7,059 bases of DNA from Fibrobacterota bacterium (GTDB taxonomy: Bacteria; Fibrobacterota; Chitinivibrionia; Chitinivibrionales; JANQEN01). Position 1 is the stretch's first letter. Every line of letters starts with the position of its first letter. Below the pieces are notes generated by a model. It had not been told where the DNA came from. It saw only the letters and a program-made list of their open reading frames with translations, and made no database searches. Positions 5,795-7,059 of the stretch are shown in pieces. Location: NCBI GenBank assembly GCA_030619215.1, contig JAUXBV010000174.1, forward strand, positions 1-7,059, read 5' to 3'. The translations under genes and the position numbers were made by a program.

Positions 5795-6637
5795 TTAGTT
5801 AAAGAAATTAAATCCGGCATTTTTAATTGAGTTAATAATCGTTTCGTTAAGCTTAATCATCGCTTCAGAGGGGTATCTGACTTTGAACAGAAACTGAGCA
5901 TTATTTTTTATCTCAAGTTTTTTCATCTCTTTCTTAGCCTGTTCAACCCAGTTTTTATCATGCAGTTTATCAGCCTCTACAACCTCTATATATGCCTTTT
6001 CAAGGTATCTATTCGCATTCTCATCAAAGTCACCGTATTTATCCTCAAAAGCCTTCCTGATTTCATCGTTATTTAATTCTGCGTATTTCTCTCTATGGGT
6101 GATAACGTTTCTTTTCAGTTTGGGAATGCCGGCAGGAATTGATTTCGGGTATCCGATTGACAAGGCCATCATGGGAAGAACGTATTGCGGTATCTTGAAA
6201 TATTCCCTGGCTTCGTCCAAACTTGATTGGATCGTACCGATGTAAACAGAACCCAGGCCACAGCTCTCTGCAAGAGTTGCCACGTTTTGCGCGGCACACA
6301 TCAGGTCAGCATACGCGATGAGAAAGTGGGCAAGGGCATTTTCTCCTTTAAACTCAGTATTAAACAGCGACGCCCATTTTTTAATTCGGTGAAAATCAAT
6401 ACAGAAGATCATGGATAGGGGAGCCTTTTTTACCCACGGCTGGTCTTCATTGATTTCTGCAAGTTTTATTCTACTTTCAGCTTTTTGAACAATAATAATT
6501 GAAACCGGTTGAAGGTTACCACCTGACGGGGCATTGTTTGCAGCATCAATAAGTTTTTCAATGATATCTTCCGGGATGGGCTTGTCTTTGAAATTTCTGA
6601 CGGATCGCCGTTTCATTAATAAATCATATAAATCCAT
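5795..6637 (-). CDS. FMN-dependent nitroreductase-family protein with C-terminal extension
   Basis: A 280-aa flavoprotein of the nitroreductase family, which uses NAD(P)H and FMN to reduce diverse substrates, usually as a cytosolic homodimer. FMN-contact patterns are visible: RRSVRNF (10-16), where Arg10, Arg11 and Arg14 would meet the phosphate, APSGGNLQP (36-44), and GLGSVYIG (127-134) followed by LSIGYP (159-164), which close the core fold. The core ends near residue 185. The remaining ~95 residues (YAELNNDEIR onward) are a charged, apparently helical extension not found in standard ~170-200-aa members, rich in Lys and Glu and ending GFNFFN. There is no CxxC or ferredoxin motif. The ATG at 6637 is 5 bp downstream of the HAD stop codon; its AGAGGGT site (6646-6652) lies inside the end of the HAD gene, implying coupled expression. 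The natural substrate is unknown; nitro compounds need not be it. Confidence 0.88.
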   Translation of the reverse strand: MDLYDLLMKRRSVRNFKDKPIPEDIIEKLIDAANNAPSGGNLQPVSIIIVQKAESRIKLAEINEDQPWVKKAPLSMIFCIDFHRIKKWASLFNTEFKGENALAHFLIAYADLMCAAQNVATLAESCGLGSVYIGTIQSSLDEAREYFKIPQYVLPMMALSIGYPKSIPAGIPKLKRNVITHREKYAELNNDEIRKAFEDKYGDFDENANRYLEKAYIEVVEADKLHDKNWVEQAKKEMKKLEIKNNAQFLFKVRYPSEAMIKLNETIINSIKNAGFNFFN

Positions 6638-6642
6638 ACCAT

Positions 6643-7059
6643 TTAACCCTCTATTATCGTTAAAATATTGTTTATATTTTTTAAGTTGTCAATTGTAAAA
6701 GACGCCCCGGCCTCTTTAAGTTCTTCCTTTGAATAGATACCGGTGGCAACCCCGACGGTTATTATACCGGCTTCATTGCCGGCATTGACATCCTGTGGAG
6801 TGTCTCCAAAGAGGAAGGCATTATTATCAAATTTAAAATTGTAATTTTCTTCAGCTCTTTTTATTGCGATTTTCACAAGCTCTGTCCTGTTGCTGTCATC
6901 GCTTGCAAAGCCGCCTAATTTAAAATAGCGATGTATCTGGAATCTCCTCATTTTACCCCATGCTATCGGCTCAAGGTTACCGGTAACAAGGCCAATGAGG
7001 AAATTCCTTTTATCGAGTTCTTTCAGCAGCTCCACTGCACCCTCCAGTATTTCCATTTC
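6643..7059 (-). CDS. HAD-superfamily hydrolase (phosphoglycolate-phosphatase-like), C-terminal part, 5' end outside window
   Basis: The reading frame stays open to the window edge (a Glu codon precedes the ATG at 7056), so the true start and the DxD nucleophile motif lie beyond 7059. The visible ~138 residues begin in the family's helix before motif II (EILEGAVELLKELDKR). Counting from that ATG, motif II is LVTGN (23-27), with Thr25 as the phosphate ligand. Motif III appears as FASDDSNRTELVKIA (50-64), where Arg58 may stand in for the usual lysine. Motif IV is FGDTPQDVNAG (83-93), with acidic residues for Mg2+. VGVATGIYSKEEL (101-113) and GASFTIDNL (117-125) are typical of the phosphoglycolate-phosphatase group. 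The likely role is hydrolysis of a small phosphate ester in the cytosol, with unknown substrate. It is upstream of, and tightly spaced with, the nitroreductase gene. Confidence 0.88.
   Translation of the reverse strand, partial: EMEILEGAVELLKELDKRNFLIGLVTGNLEPIAWGKMRRFQIHRYFKLGGFASDDSNRTELVKIAIKRAEENYNFKFDNNAFLFGDTPQDVNAGNEAGIITVGVATGIYSKEELKEAGASFTIDNLKNINNILTIIEG
6646..6652 (-). promoter_or_regulatory. Ribosome binding site of the nitroreductase gene, inside the HAD gene's end
   Basis: On the minus strand this reads AGAGGGT, 8 nt before the ATG at 6637. It overlaps the last codons before the HAD stop (6643-6645), so ribosomes finishing the HAD gene would expose or reload this site. It also decides the nitroreductase start: an ATG at 6642-6640 is out of frame. 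Confidence 0.7.

Noticed and set aside
5195..5830. Plus-strand open frames opposite the pyruvate-kinase-domain gene
   Set aside because: They show low-complexity, cysteine-scattered translations with no recognisable pattern, while the opposite strand encodes a clear conserved protein.
1..7059. CRISPR array, tRNA or rRNA genes
   Set aside because: No regularly spaced repeats, cloverleaf patterns or rRNA signatures were seen; nearly all the sequence is protein coding.

Overview
This is a moderately AT-rich bacterial window that is almost fully coding. Tightly packed co-directional genes, Shine-Dalgarno sites and an ATGA start/stop overlap mark it as prokaryotic. The gene content (Na+/solute symporter, acyl-CoA synthetase, bacterial GH3 protein, FMN nitroreductase, stand-alone pyruvate-kinase C-domain) suits an anaerobic or syntrophic organic-acid user, perhaps related to Desulfobacterota. 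That placement is inference only; no marker gene is present.

Layout: a plus-strand block runs from 1 to 5154. It starts with the C-terminal part of an SSS-family sodium:solute symporter (1-906), followed by two overlapping chimeric genes (912-2324 and 2321-3292). A 170-bp AT-rich spacer with two perfect inverted repeats comes next, then a full-length GH3-family gene (3463-5154). A minus-strand operon converges on it across a 28-bp gap. In transcription order it holds a HAD phosphatase (cut by the window's right edge), a nitroreductase with a long C-terminal extension, and a free-standing pyruvate-kinase alpha/beta domain protein.

The main finding is the pair at 912-3292. The first gene is the N-terminus of a lipoate-protein ligase-like protein (residues 1-~86) joined in frame to residues ~135 onward of an acyl-CoA synthetase. 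The second gene is the missing N-terminus of an acyl-CoA synthetase (residues 1-134) joined in frame to the missing C-terminus of the lipoate ligase. Swapping the halves back gives a ~518-aa synthetase and a ~275-aa lipoate ligase, both of normal family length. Equivalently, the ligase gene is split by a ~1.55-kb circularly permuted acyl-CoA synthetase. Both junctions carry the same in-phase CACC, so a single crossover with a circle would explain the arrangement. It could be a real rearrangement, which might make two interlocked split enzymes, or a chimera in the assembly; the sequence alone cannot decide.

Functional reading: the plus-strand block looks like carboxylic-acid uptake (symporter) followed by acyl activation through adenylates. 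The acyl-CoA synthetase, lipoate ligase and GH3 protein all belong to families that form acyl-AMP. The minus-strand operon looks like small-molecule housekeeping or redox functions with unknown substrates.
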